A stretch of 64,000 nucleotides of DNA from WLMZ01 sp038227995 (GTDB taxonomy: Bacteria > Actinomycetota > Acidimicrobiia > Acidimicrobiales > Ilumatobacteraceae). Each line of letters starts with the position of its first letter. Position 1 is the first letter of the stretch. The translations under genes and the position numbers were made by a program. A model generated the notes under the pieces. It ran no database searches. It had not been told where the DNA came from and saw only the letters and a program-made list of their open reading frames with translations. Location of the stretch: assembly GCA_038227995.1 (NCBI GenBank), contig JBBRPP010000025.1, positions 13,634 to 77,633 on the forward strand. The letters are read 5' to 3'. Below are positions 17,466 to 27,614 of this stretch, piece by piece.

Positions 17466-17659
17466 CACAGCCACCTCCAGAATTTTGAGCGTACACCGGT
17501 GCCACAATCAATCGTCGGCGTGTCGGCGGCAATTGCGTGAGCACCGGCCGCGGCCTCGAAGTCGATCTTGGGGCTCCGCGAAGTGACTGTCGATATGCAC
17601 GGTCCTCGTTCGTCGTCAGTCAGCGGTTCCGCCCGGAACTGTTCGACGAAGGAGGCGAC

Positions 17660-18298
17660 GTGGACGACACGACGACATGGAAGCTGATCCATCACGAGCG
17701 CGCAGGTGTTGCCGACATGCTCGAATCATTGGCACCCGGGGATTGGTCGCGACCGTCGCTGTGTGGGGAGTGGACCGTGCAGATCGCGGCCGCTCACATC
17801 GTCGCCGGCGCGGAGCAGACGAAGGCCAACTTCGCCAAGCGGATGATCGCCAACGGCTTTCGCTTCAACACGATGATCGATCGCGATGCCCGCAAGGTTG
17901 GCGCACTTCCGTCGGCAGAGATCATCGAGCGACTACGGGCTCGACTGACCACGACCAATCGCGCACCTGCCCCCGTGATCACGATGCTCGGTGAGGTCGT
18001 CGTCCACGGCGAGGACATTCGTGGCGCGCTCGGGCGCACCGACGATGTCGATCCCGCGGCGATGGTCGCGTGCCTGCAGATGTACACCGGCGCCAACTTC
18101 CCGGTCGGTACCAAGAAGCGCATCGCCGGCCTGCGGCTCGCGCCGTCCGATGTGGACTGGACCCATGGCAGCGGGCCAGAGGTCACCGGCCCGAGCCGCT
18201 CGTTGCTGCTGGCGATGACCGGACGAAGCGCCGGACTGAACGGCCTCGGTGGTCCGGGCCTGGCGACGTTGCGTGATCGGATGGCGGCGGGGTCCTGA
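17660..18298 (+). CDS. Maleylpyruvate isomerase family mycothiol-dependent-type protein (DinB fold)
   Basis: 212 residues from GTG at 17660, preceded by a near-consensus AAGGAGG; an in-frame upstream extension has no such site. The N-terminal DinB/MDMPI helical bundle shows LCGEWTVQIAAAHIVAG (His46), and the second conserved block VVVHGEDIRGALG matches the family H-G-x-D-I-R. Family members use mycothiol as a thiol cofactor in isomerase or detoxification reactions; the actual substrate is unknown. It stands alone between the NfeD gene (divergent) and the beta-propeller lipoprotein. Confidence 0.8.
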   Translation: MDDTTTWKLIHHERAGVADMLESLAPGDWSRPSLCGEWTVQIAAAHIVAGAEQTKANFAKRMIANGFRFNTMIDRDARKVGALPSAEIIERLRARLTTTNRAPAPVITMLGEVVVHGEDIRGALGRTDDVDPAAMVACLQMYTGANFPVGTKKRIAGLRLAPSDVDWTHGSGPEVTGPSRSLLLAMTGRSAGLNGLGGPGLATLRDRMAAGS

Positions 18299-18454
18299 AC
18301 ACCGAGGCGACTCGGCTGATCACGGCGCTCGGACCGAGGTCGGTCGAAGCCGCGCATCGCGATCAAGGAGTTGAGGACGACGAAGCAGTAGCACGGCCGC
18401 GAAGCAATGTCGATTCGGCGGAACCGCATCGGTCGCTCGTGACGTCTCATCCGC

Positions 18455-20467
18455 ATGACGCCCGCCACACCATCGAAGTCCGGATCACTGCGCGCCCGCA
18501 CCGTCTCTGTGTCGACGGCACTCGCCCTCGCCGTCGTTTTCGGCGCGGGATGTTCGTCGACGACGAAGTCGTCCGGAGACTCGACGGCAGGCAGCTCTCC
18601 GCGTTCTGCATCATCACCGGATGCGACCGGTGGGCCGTCGCGAGTCGCCCACTTCGAGGAGTTCACCGACTGCAGTGACTTCCTGAAGTGGACGCAACAG
18701 CAGATGCTGGCGAGGGTCACCGCGTACGGCTTGGATGCGCCTGGCTACATCGTCGAGCCGGGTGGGCCCATCGACGAGGACTCGGCGACGGCCGACACAA
18801 CCGCCGGCCAAACGGCAGCGACGACGGCGGGAGCCCCGGCCACGACGGCAGCCGCAATGCCGTCCGACGATGCATCGGCACCGGCGACCCCGGGCTCGAC
18901 AGCTGACAGTGGGACGTCGAGCACCAACACCCAGGAGGCGGGCGTCGACGAAGGTGATGTGTCCGAGACCGACGGTCGCTATGTCTACAGCTTGATCGAC
19001 GGTCATCTGCGAAGCGTCGATCTGCAGAGCCCGAAGGTCGTCAGCAACATCGACGAAGCGACGCCGCAACCGCAGATGATCCTGTACGGCAGCCGCCTGC
19101 TCGTCGTCGGTCAGGACTTCGTCAGTGGTGATCAGGACACGGTTTCGTCGCTGTATGCCATCAACGACGGCGTCCTCTCGCTGCTGAAGCGGACGCATCT
19201 CGAAGGGACGCTGCTGGCGACCCGCTCGATCGATGGCCGGGCGCGCATCGTCGTCAAGCTGCCGTTCGCCAGCCATCTGGCATTCGTACAACCCCGTGAT
19301 GGTTCGACCGACAGCACCGATGCCGCACTCGCACAGAACAAGCAGGTGATCAACGACGCCACGGCCGACCAGTTGCTGCCCCGCGCGTACGACGAGGGAC
19401 CCACCGGCGGAACCGGCTCGGTGCATCAGGTCCTCGATTGCGCTCAGGTCGGTCGCCCCGAGCAGTTCTCCGGTTTCAACACCGTGTGGGTGGCGACGGT
19501 GGACCTCACCGGGTCCGATCACCCGCTCGTCGGTTCGGCTGGCGTGATCGCCGACGCCCAGACGGTGTACGCCTCGACCGACCGCCTCTACGTGACCACG
19601 ATGGCGTATCCCGAGAGCAATGAATCGAAGACGGTGCCGCTGCGCAACGTGTCGGCGACGACCGACGTGCACGCGTTCGATCTCACGGCGACCGACGGGG
19701 CCGACTACGTCGCCAGTGGCACGGTGGACGGCACGGTGCTCAACTCGTATTCGCTGAGCGAGTACCAGGGCAAGCTGCGCGTCGCGACGACCACCAACTC
19801 GGGTGGGTTCGGCAACACTCGCGAGAGCGGCATCCACGTCTTCTCCGAAGAGGGCAGCCAGCTCGTCGAGGTCGGCACCCTCGGCGGCCTCGGCCGCACC
19901 CAGCAGATCCAGGGCGTGCGCTTCTTCGACAACCTCGCCTATGTCGTGACGTTCCGCCGGATCGACCCGCTGTATGTCGTCGACCTCACCGACCCGACTG
20001 CGCCGGTGTTGAAGGGTCAGATCGAGGTACCCGGCTTCTCCACCTACCTCCAGCCGGTGGGCGACGGCATGCTGTTGACGATCGGGGCTGCCGGACGCGA
20101 CAACGCGACAGCCACGCAACTCTCGCTGTTCGACGTCTCGGACCCGGCTCATCCGAAGCGGGTGTCGACGGTCGCTGTCGGCCAGGAAAGCGAGGCGACC
20201 TTCGATCCACATGCCTTCCTCTTCTGGGCCGAGACCGGAACCGTGGTCGTGCCGCGCAACCTGAACTGCTCGCAGGAGGACAGCTGCGCCTCGGCCATCG
20301 TGGCCAAGATCGTCGACGGCAAGCTCGTCAAGCAGGGCGAGTTGCCGGCGTGGTATCAGATCCGGCGGACGATGATCGCCAGCGATCAGCTCGTCGCGCT
20401 GAGCACCAAAGGCGTGCAGATCCATGATCTGACCACGCTCGCGATCGTTGGCCACGTCGACTTCTGA
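18455..20467 (+). CDS. Beta-propeller domain lipoprotein
   Basis: 670 residues. The signal peptide ends in the lipobox FGAGC (Cys33). After a conserved stretch (VAHFEEFTDCSDFLKWTQQQM) comes a low-complexity Ala/Thr linker at about residues 110-150. Then NTQEAGVDEGDVSETDGRY opens a beta-propeller of the secreted Beta_propel (PF09826) type, with repeated 'V..ID...P' blades. Family members are archaeal and bacterial surface proteins of unknown role; no catalytic motif is seen. It should be anchored to the outside of the membrane. It precedes the dnaK promoter region by 170 bases and is unrelated to the chaperones. Confidence 0.75.
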   Translation: MTPATPSKSGSLRARTVSVSTALALAVVFGAGCSSTTKSSGDSTAGSSPRSASSPDATGGPSRVAHFEEFTDCSDFLKWTQQQMLARVTAYGLDAPGYIVEPGGPIDEDSATADTTAGQTAATTAGAPATTAAAMPSDDASAPATPGSTADSGTSSTNTQEAGVDEGDVSETDGRYVYSLIDGHLRSVDLQSPKVVSNIDEATPQPQMILYGSRLLVVGQDFVSGDQDTVSSLYAINDGVLSLLKRTHLEGTLLATRSIDGRARIVVKLPFASHLAFVQPRDGSTDSTDAALAQNKQVINDATADQLLPRAYDEGPTGGTGSVHQVLDCAQVGRPEQFSGFNTVWVATVDLTGSDHPLVGSAGVIADAQTVYASTDRLYVTTMAYPESNESKTVPLRNVSATTDVHAFDLTATDGADYVASGTVDGTVLNSYSLSEYQGKLRVATTTNSGGFGNTRESGIHVFSEEGSQLVEVGTLGGLGRTQQIQGVRFFDNLAYVVTFRRIDPLYVVDLTDPTAPVLKGQIEVPGFSTYLQPVGDGMLLTIGAAGRDNATATQLSLFDVSDPAHPKRVSTVAVGQESEATFDPHAFLFWAETGTVVVPRNLNCSQEDSCASAIVAKIVDGKLVKQGELPAWYQIRRTMIASDQLVALSTKGVQIHDLTTLAIVGHVDF

Positions 20468-20498
20468 GCCACAGCATCTTTTCGCACGCACGTCAGAA

Positions 20499-20519
20499 GT
20501 TGAGTCATAGTCACTCAAG
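20499..20519. promoter_or_regulatory. HAIR operator (HspR-binding site) upstream of dnaK
   Basis: GTTGAGT (20499-20505), seven bases, then ACTCAAG (20513-20519). The HspR consensus is CTTGAGT-N7-ACTCAAG, so only one position differs. hspR is the last gene of the operon, giving the classic autoregulatory loop. Confidence 0.88.
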
Positions 20520-20535
20520 TTTTCTGCGTACCGGG

Positions 20536-20564
20536 TTGGCCTGCTGCTGATCCCCGGGTAATGT
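20536..20564 (+). promoter_or_regulatory. dnaK operon promoter
   Basis: TTGGCC (20536-20541) and TAATGT (20559-20564) are separated by 17 bases, a good match to a vegetative promoter. It lies 16 bases downstream of the HAIR site and about 70 before the dnaK start codon. Confidence 0.6.
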
Positions 20565-20636
20565 TGCGTCACGTTCGCTCAACATCTTCGGGCGTGCATG
20601 ACCCCTCTTACCCGTTATCAGCAGGAGTACAACACC

Positions 20637-22472
<1,836 letters not shown>

Positions 22473-22482
22473 GCGACCGACC

Positions 22483-23076
22483 ATGACCGACCACGAGCAG
22501 AACGCGAGCACACCCGATGAGGGTGCGGCGCCGACGTCACGATCGCCAGTGGGGGACGGCGCAGACACGCCGGGCCTCGATGCGTTCGACGAGTTCCTGC
22601 AGGACCTCGACGGCACGACCGCAGACGCGGCCGACGTCGTCGAGGTCGAGCCGGAAACGGAGACCGAGCTCGCTGCCGTCACGCGTGACCGTGACGCCTT
22701 CAAGGACACGGCCATGCGTCTACAGGCCGATTTCGAGAACTATCGCAAGCGAATCACCGCGCAGCAGGGCGATGAGATCGACCGCGCCTCGGGCAAGTTG
22801 GTCGAGGCGCTGCTGCCGGTGTTGGATGCGTGCGAAGCAGCGTTCAGCCACGGTGCAGACGGTGTCGAGCCGATCTGGTCGCAGCTGATGGGCGTGCTCC
22901 AGAAGCAGGGCCTCGAAGCGCTGGATCTGGCCGAGAAGCCGTTCGATCCTGCGCTCGCCGACGCCGTCGTCCACGAACCGGGCGACGGTGAACCGACCGT
23001 CAGCGATGTGTTGCGCACTGGCTACCGCTGGAAGGGTCGCGTCCTGCGACCAGCGATGGTCAAGGTCCGAGGCTGA
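22483..23076 (+). CDS. grpE: Nucleotide exchange factor GrpE
   Basis: 197 residues. The N-terminal 60 residues are acidic and disordered. The coiled-coil and dimer region includes AMRLQADFENYRKRI, and the C-terminal beta domain contains GLEALDLAEKPFDPALADAVVHEPGDGE and TGYRWKGRVLRPAMVKV, all family hallmarks. It releases ADP from DnaK. ATG lies 10 bases after the dnaK stop. Confidence 0.95.
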   Translation: MTDHEQNASTPDEGAAPTSRSPVGDGADTPGLDAFDEFLQDLDGTTADAADVVEVEPETETELAAVTRDRDAFKDTAMRLQADFENYRKRITAQQGDEIDRASGKLVEALLPVLDACEAAFSHGADGVEPIWSQLMGVLQKQGLEALDLAEKPFDPALADAVVHEPGDGEPTVSDVLRTGYRWKGRVLRPAMVKVRG

Positions 23077-23077
23077 C

Positions 23078-24202
23078 ATGGCCGCGCAGCGGGACTGGTA
23101 CGAGAAGGACTTCTACAAGGTGCTGGGTGTCGCAGAGGACGCCACGCCGAAGGACATCACCAAGGCGTACCGCAAGCTCGCGCGCGACAACCACCCCGAC
23201 ACCAACCCCGACAACGTCGCCGCCGAGAACCGCTTCAAGGAAGTCTCGGCCGCGTACGACGTGGTCGGCGACGAAGCCAAGCGCAAGGAGTACGACGAGG
23301 TTCGTCGTCTCGGACCGGCGGGTGGCATGGGGTTTCCCGGGGGCGGTGGCAACACCGGCCCGTTCAACTTCAACGTCGGTGCCGACGGCCTCGGCGACCT
23401 GCTCGGCGGCATGTTCAATCGCGGCGGCCGCGGTCGCGGTGCATCGGCCGGTGGTGGCCCGCAGCGCGGCGAAGATCTCGAGGCCTCGCTGACGCTCGAC
23501 TTCGTCGACGCGGTGCAGGGCATGACCACCACGCTGTACCTCACCAGTGATGCGCAGTGCTCGACGTGCAACGGCTCGGGTGCCAAGCCAGGCACGCATC
23601 CGAAGACGTGCTCGCAGTGTGGTGGTCGAGGTGTCGTCGACGACAACCAGGGTTTCTTCTCGTTCAGCTCGCCGTGTCGTGCGTGTCAGGGCCGAGGTGT
23701 CGTCATCGAATCACCATGCCCCACATGTCGCGGCTCGGGCGTCGAGAAGCGGGCGCGTGAGGTCAAGGTCCGCCTGCCCGCGGGTGTGGCCGATGGTCAG
23801 AAGATTCGCCTGAAGGGCAGGGGTGGCCCGGGTCGCAACGGCGGACCTGCCGGCGATCTGCTCGTCGACTGTCACGTGACGCCGCACAAGCTGTTCGGCC
23901 GCGATGGCACCAACCTCACGCTGCGCGTGCCGATCACGTTTGCCGAAGCCGCACTGGGCAGCGACATCGAGGTGCCGACCTTGTTGGGGCAGAAGGTGAC
24001 GCTGCGGATCAAGCCCGGCACCCAGTCCGGTACCCGCCACCGGGTCAAGGGCAAAGGCATCGAGACTGCCAAGCACACGGGCGATCTCATCGTCACGGTC
24101 GAGGTCCAGGTGCCGACGTCGCTCACCGATCAGCAACGTGAGGCGATCGAGGCGGTCGCGTCAGCGACTACGGTGTCGCCAAGAGCACACCTGGAGGCAT
24201 GA
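23078..24202 (+). CDS. dnaJ: Co-chaperone DnaJ
   Basis: 374 residues. The J domain has the HPD motif in RDNHPDTNPDN, and a Gly/Phe-rich region with GGMGFPGGGGN follows. The zinc domain has four C-x-x-C-x-G-x-G repeats (CSTCNGSG, CSQCGGRG, CRACQGRG, CPTCRGSG). The C-terminal substrate domain follows with the usual RLKGRGGPG and HRVKGKG blocks. It stimulates DnaK ATPase and delivers substrates. The ATG is one base after the grpE stop, and its own stop overlaps the hspR start by four bases (ATGA). Confidence 0.97.
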   Translation: MAAQRDWYEKDFYKVLGVAEDATPKDITKAYRKLARDNHPDTNPDNVAAENRFKEVSAAYDVVGDEAKRKEYDEVRRLGPAGGMGFPGGGGNTGPFNFNVGADGLGDLLGGMFNRGGRGRGASAGGGPQRGEDLEASLTLDFVDAVQGMTTTLYLTSDAQCSTCNGSGAKPGTHPKTCSQCGGRGVVDDNQGFFSFSSPCRACQGRGVVIESPCPTCRGSGVEKRAREVKVRLPAGVADGQKIRLKGRGGPGRNGGPAGDLLVDCHVTPHKLFGRDGTNLTLRVPITFAEAALGSDIEVPTLLGQKVTLRIKPGTQSGTRHRVKGKGIETAKHTGDLIVTVEVQVPTSLTDQQREAIEAVASATTVSPRAHLEA

Positions 24203-24591
24203 TCATGCGCAGCAGATCCCATGCGGTGTACGTGATCTCGGTCGCAGCCGAGCTGGCCGGCATGCATCCGCAGACGCTCCGCATCTACGAGCGGCGCGGG
24301 CTGGTCGCGCCGGCACGTTCGCAGGGCGGTAACCGTCGCTACAGCGACATCGACATCGAACGGCTGCGCCGGATCCAAGAACTGGCCGGCGAGGGCATGA
24401 ACCTCGAGGGCATCCGCCGGGTGATGATGCTCGAATCAGAGGTCGAGCGCCTCCGCGCCGAGAACGCCGAGCTGCGTCATCTCGCCAGCGACGCGATGGC
24501 CGAGGCCGAACGCCGCGCGCCGCGCCGCGACCTGGTCCCGCTGCATCAGGCCGTTGCGCTGTTCGGACAGATGCCCAACCCGTTGGGCTGA
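24199..24591 (+). CDS. hspR: Heat shock repressor HspR (MerR family)
   Basis: 130 residues. A MerR-type winged helix begins YVISVAAELAGMHPQTLRIYERRGLV and includes SQGGNRRYSDIDIERLRRIQEL; a helical C-terminus (ESEVERLRAENAELRHLA) follows. HspR represses the dnaK operon by binding HAIR sequences, with DnaK as co-repressor in the characterised Streptomyces and Mycobacterium systems. A HAIR site is present at 20499 and a second candidate before clpB at 32986. CTGGAGG just before the start is the ribosome-binding site. The start overlaps dnaJ. Confidence 0.95.
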   Translation: MIMRSRSHAVYVISVAAELAGMHPQTLRIYERRGLVAPARSQGGNRRYSDIDIERLRRIQELAGEGMNLEGIRRVMMLESEVERLRAENAELRHLASDAMAEAERRAPRRDLVPLHQAVALFGQMPNPLG

Positions 24592-24681
24592 CGGTCGGAG
24601 CGCCCGGCTGACAGCCGCGGCCGATGGCGAGCGGGAGTGGCCGCGGTCGTGGGCGCGGGCGGCTGCACTAGCTTCGACCGG

Positions 24682-26922
24682 ATGCGCACACAGGTCCTGG
24701 CCGTTGCGGTGCTGGTCGGCTCCGTCGTCTCGTTCGGTTCGGCGGCAGCTGCGGTCGCGCCGACACCGCCGCTCGATGGTGGGCAGCACACCGACGTGTT
24801 CACGAACTCGACCGCGCAATCGATCTCGGCCTTCGTGAACCCGCCGATCGTGTCCACCGTTGCAGTGTCGGGCGTGGGCAAGCACCTCGCTGATCTCGAT
24901 GTGACGACATTCCTGCGCCACGACTTCTCGGCCGATCTCGACGTGACGCTGCAGTCGCCCAGCGGCACGATCGTCACACTGACGACCGACAACGGCGGCG
25001 CGAACCACAACGTGTTCAACGGCACCGTGTGGGACGATCACGCCGACCCGGCCGGTCAGCTGCCGTTCGCGGGGAACAGCAACATCGTCACCCGCCATAC
25101 GTTCACCGACAACGTTGTCGCATCTCCGCTGACACCGGAAGAGCCGCTGGCGGCGTTCGACGGCGAGGACCCCAACGGCACGTGGACGCTCACGGTGATC
25201 GACGACAGTGACGGCGATGGCGGGTCGCTCGACTCGTGGTCGCTGTCGGTCACGAGTCAGCGCCTGGCGCCCGACCGGGTCTCGTCGTCGGCATCGATGA
25301 CGACCGCCGTCAACATTCCCGACACCGGCTCGGTCGCATCTGCCGTGGTTGTGAGCGGTGCAGCTGCATATCTCTGCAAGGTTGCCGTGACCACGACGCT
25401 CGCTCACCCTGCCTCGAATCAGCTCGACGTGACGCTGCAGTCACCGGCCGGAACCGTCGTGACGCTCACATCCGGCAACGGCAGCACGAATTCGTTCAAC
25501 GGCACCGTGTGGGACGACGATGCCGATCCGTCGGGTGCGATTCCCTACGTGAGCAACGTCGACGATCACATTGTCACCGACGCCTCGTACACGCCAGGGG
25601 TGGTTCGTACGCCACTGACGCCGCAGGAGGCATTGGGCGCCTTCATCGGCGAGGACCCGAACGGATCGTGGACGTTGACCGTGAACGACAACGTTGTCGG
25701 TCAGGTCGGCGTCCTGAACGGATGGTCGCTCGACATCACCAGCTGTCCGTTCGCCGATGCGTTGCACGGACTGACCCCCGGTCGCCTGCTCGACACACGC
25801 GCCGATGGGCAGACCGCCGATGGTCAGTACCAACGGGGTGGGGCGCTGGGGGCCGGCTCGACGCTCGTGCTTCCCGTCGCCGGCCGAGGCGGGGTGCCGC
25901 TGGCGGGCGCCGGCGCAGTCGCGCTCAACATCACCGCGACCGAGCCCACGGCGGCGACCTTCATCACGGTCTTCCCGACCGGATCGACACTTCCGACTGC
26001 ATCCAACCTGAACGCGGTCGCCGGGCAGACGGTGCCGAACATGGTGATCGTTCCGGTCGGCAGCAGCGGACAGGTGTCGCTCTACAACAATGCCGGCAGT
26101 GTGCAGCTCGTGGTCGATGTGCTCGGCTGGTTCCCCGCCGGGGAGTCGATCCACGGCCTCGCCCCGGCCAGACTGCTCGACACCCGTCCCGGACAAGCGA
26201 CCGTCGACGGCCAGTTCAAGGGTGGCGGCGCGGTGGGAGCGCTCGGAACGCTGGACCTCACCGTCGCCGGTCGTGGCGGCGTGCCGGCCAATGGCGTTGG
26301 TTCGGTTGCGCTCAACGTGACCGCAACATCGCCGACGTCGGCGTCTTTCGCAACGGTGTTCCCGACGGGGTCCACGCGCCCGACAGCGTCGAACCTCAAC
26401 GTCGTCACTGGGCAGACCGTGGCGAACATGGTGATCGTTCCACTCGGTGCCGGCGGCAAGGTGACGCTGTACAACAACGCCGGCAGCACGCACTTCGTGG
26501 TCGATGTTCTCGGGTGGTTCCCCAGCGGAGAAGTGTTCACCGGGTCGACGCCTGCTCGCCTGCTCGAGACACGTCCGGGCCTGACCACGATCGACGGCCA
26601 GTATCAGACCGGGGCGCTGCAGGGCCCCGGTTCGTCGTTGGTTCTGCGCGTGACCGGTCGGGGTGGCGTGCCATCCAGTGGTGCGGGTTCGGTGGCCCTC
26701 AACGTGACGGTGACATCGCCGACGATCGCCTCGTTCGTGACCGTCTTCCCGACGGGCGCGCCGCGGCCGACCGCGTCGAATCTGAACTTCGTGACCGGTC
26801 AGACCGTCGCGAACATGGTGATCGTGCCGATCGGGACGGACGGCAACGTCACGCTGTACAACAACGCCGGCAGTACGCACCTCGTGGTCGACGTGTTGGG
26901 ATGGTTCCCCGCGTTGACGTAG
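24682..26922 (+). CDS. Secreted protein with two P (proprotein convertase) domains and three tandem C-terminal modules
   Basis: 746 residues from ATG at 24682, chosen because it gives a clean signal peptide (cleavage near AAAA-V, residue 24). Residues 33-195 and 203-357 are two P/Homo-B-like beta domains; each has LDVTLQSP.GT.VTLT, FNGTVWDD.ADP and GEDPNG.WTLTV. P domains usually follow subtilisin-type proteases, but no protease domain is present here. Three copies of a module of about 125 residues then occupy roughly 361-485, 490-614 and 615-746. Each runs from R-L-L-(D/E)-T-R to V-V-D-V-L-G-W-F. The same module occurs three times in the L,D-transpeptidase at 44683. Probably an extracellular binding or scaffold protein. 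Confidence 0.75.
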   Translation: MRTQVLAVAVLVGSVVSFGSAAAAVAPTPPLDGGQHTDVFTNSTAQSISAFVNPPIVSTVAVSGVGKHLADLDVTTFLRHDFSADLDVTLQSPSGTIVTLTTDNGGANHNVFNGTVWDDHADPAGQLPFAGNSNIVTRHTFTDNVVASPLTPEEPLAAFDGEDPNGTWTLTVIDDSDGDGGSLDSWSLSVTSQRLAPDRVSSSASMTTAVNIPDTGSVASAVVVSGAAAYLCKVAVTTTLAHPASNQLDVTLQSPAGTVVTLTSGNGSTNSFNGTVWDDDADPSGAIPYVSNVDDHIVTDASYTPGVVRTPLTPQEALGAFIGEDPNGSWTLTVNDNVVGQVGVLNGWSLDITSCPFADALHGLTPGRLLDTRADGQTADGQYQRGGALGAGSTLVLPVAGRGGVPLAGAGAVALNITATEPTAATFITVFPTGSTLPTASNLNAVAGQTVPNMVIVPVGSSGQVSLYNNAGSVQLVVDVLGWFPAGESIHGLAPARLLDTRPGQATVDGQFKGGGAVGALGTLDLTVAGRGGVPANGVGSVALNVTATSPTSASFATVFPTGSTRPTASNLNVVTGQTVANMVIVPLGAGGKVTLYNNAGSTHFVVDVLGWFPSGEVFTGSTPARLLETRPGLTTIDGQYQTGALQGPGSSLVLRVTGRGGVPSSGAGSVALNVTVTSPTIASFVTVFPTGAPRPTASNLNFVTGQTVANMVIVPIGTDGNVTLYNNAGSTHLVVDVLGWFPALT
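25762..26919 (+). repeat. Three tandem protein-coding modules (about 375-390 bases each)
   Basis: Approximate copies: 25762-26137, 26149-26523 and 26524-26919. Shared marks are GRGGVP, V-A-L-N-(V/I)-T, F-P-T-G, S-N-L-N, N-M-V-I-V-P, Y-N-N-A-G-S and V-V-D-V-L-G-W-F-P. Confidence 0.85.
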
Positions 26923-26930
26923 GCGCGGGC

Positions 26931-27614
26931 TCAGCGGCGCAGTTGTCCGCCGTTGGTGAGCACGCCGAGCGCATCTTCGAGCATCGATGACCATGGTTCG
27001 TCCCACGCGCCATGCGGGGGACCGAGGGCGGGCAGTGTTGGCGCGACGAACGTGACCGGTTGACCGAGGAACGCTTCCAGCGCGTCACGATCTGCGTCGG
27101 AGAATGCGGTTGCGCTCCCGGTACGGATGGCTGACGCGAACGACGCGGTTGGTGCTGCCGACGCGGTCGGAGACCGAGATTCCGACGACACGCGCGAACC
27201 CACCGTTGCCCGCGGCTGATCGGGCACGACCACACCCCGCCATGTGGCGAGCAACGAGAGGTCATCGACGATGCGCGACGAGAAGTCGACCATCACCGCG
27301 ACCGAGTGCTTGCACGGCTCTTCCGAATCGGGACACGTGCAGTCGAAGATGATCTCGCGTCTTGTCGGCACCAGGCTGCCGATGGGGTCGCCCGGGAGGC
27401 CGGGCGTGGTCCGCACGGTGACGGTGTACGGCTGCGGTCTGCTGCCCTGTACCTGGGCGACGAGGATGCCGAATTGCACGTCGAGGTCGAACACGGCGCC
27501 CTGACGGGCGTAGTCGCGGCCGCGCTTGAACCGACCGGGGTCGCACATCCCGACGATGAGGACATCGATGCGAGTGGACACCAGCCGGCCGTCGCGATCG
27601 AGTGGCGTGCTCAT
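26931..27614 (-). CDS. SWIM zinc-finger protein, partner of the SNF2 helicase
   Basis: 227 residues from ATG at 27614, which overlaps the helicase stop (ATGA); a longer in-frame extension into the helicase gene is a shadow. The SWIM motif C-x-C-x(n)-C-x-H is visible in FDCTCPDSEEPCKHSVAV (Cys92, Cys94, Cys101, His103). The C-terminal half is low-complexity Ser/Ala-rich, then a conserved-looking tail. SWIM domains bind DNA or protein and in bacteria are commonly encoded with SNF2 ATPases. Translational coupling supports a shared complex. Confidence 0.85.
   Translation of the reverse strand: MSTPLDRDGRLVSTRIDVLIVGMCDPGRFKRGRDYARQGAVFDLDVQFGILVAQVQGSRPQPYTVTVRTTPGLPGDPIGSLVPTRREIIFDCTCPDSEEPCKHSVAVMVDFSSRIVDDLSLLATWRGVVVPDQPRATVGSRVSSESRSPTASAAPTASFASAIRTGSATAFSDADRDALEAFLGQPVTFVAPTLPALGPPHGAWDEPWSSMLEDALGVLTNGGQLRR

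Noticed and set aside
18614..20572. 652-codon minus-strand frame opposite the beta-propeller lipoprotein
   Set aside because: Composition typical of reverse-complement shadows. It also covers the HAIR and promoter region, whereas the plus-strand gene has a lipobox and propeller motif.
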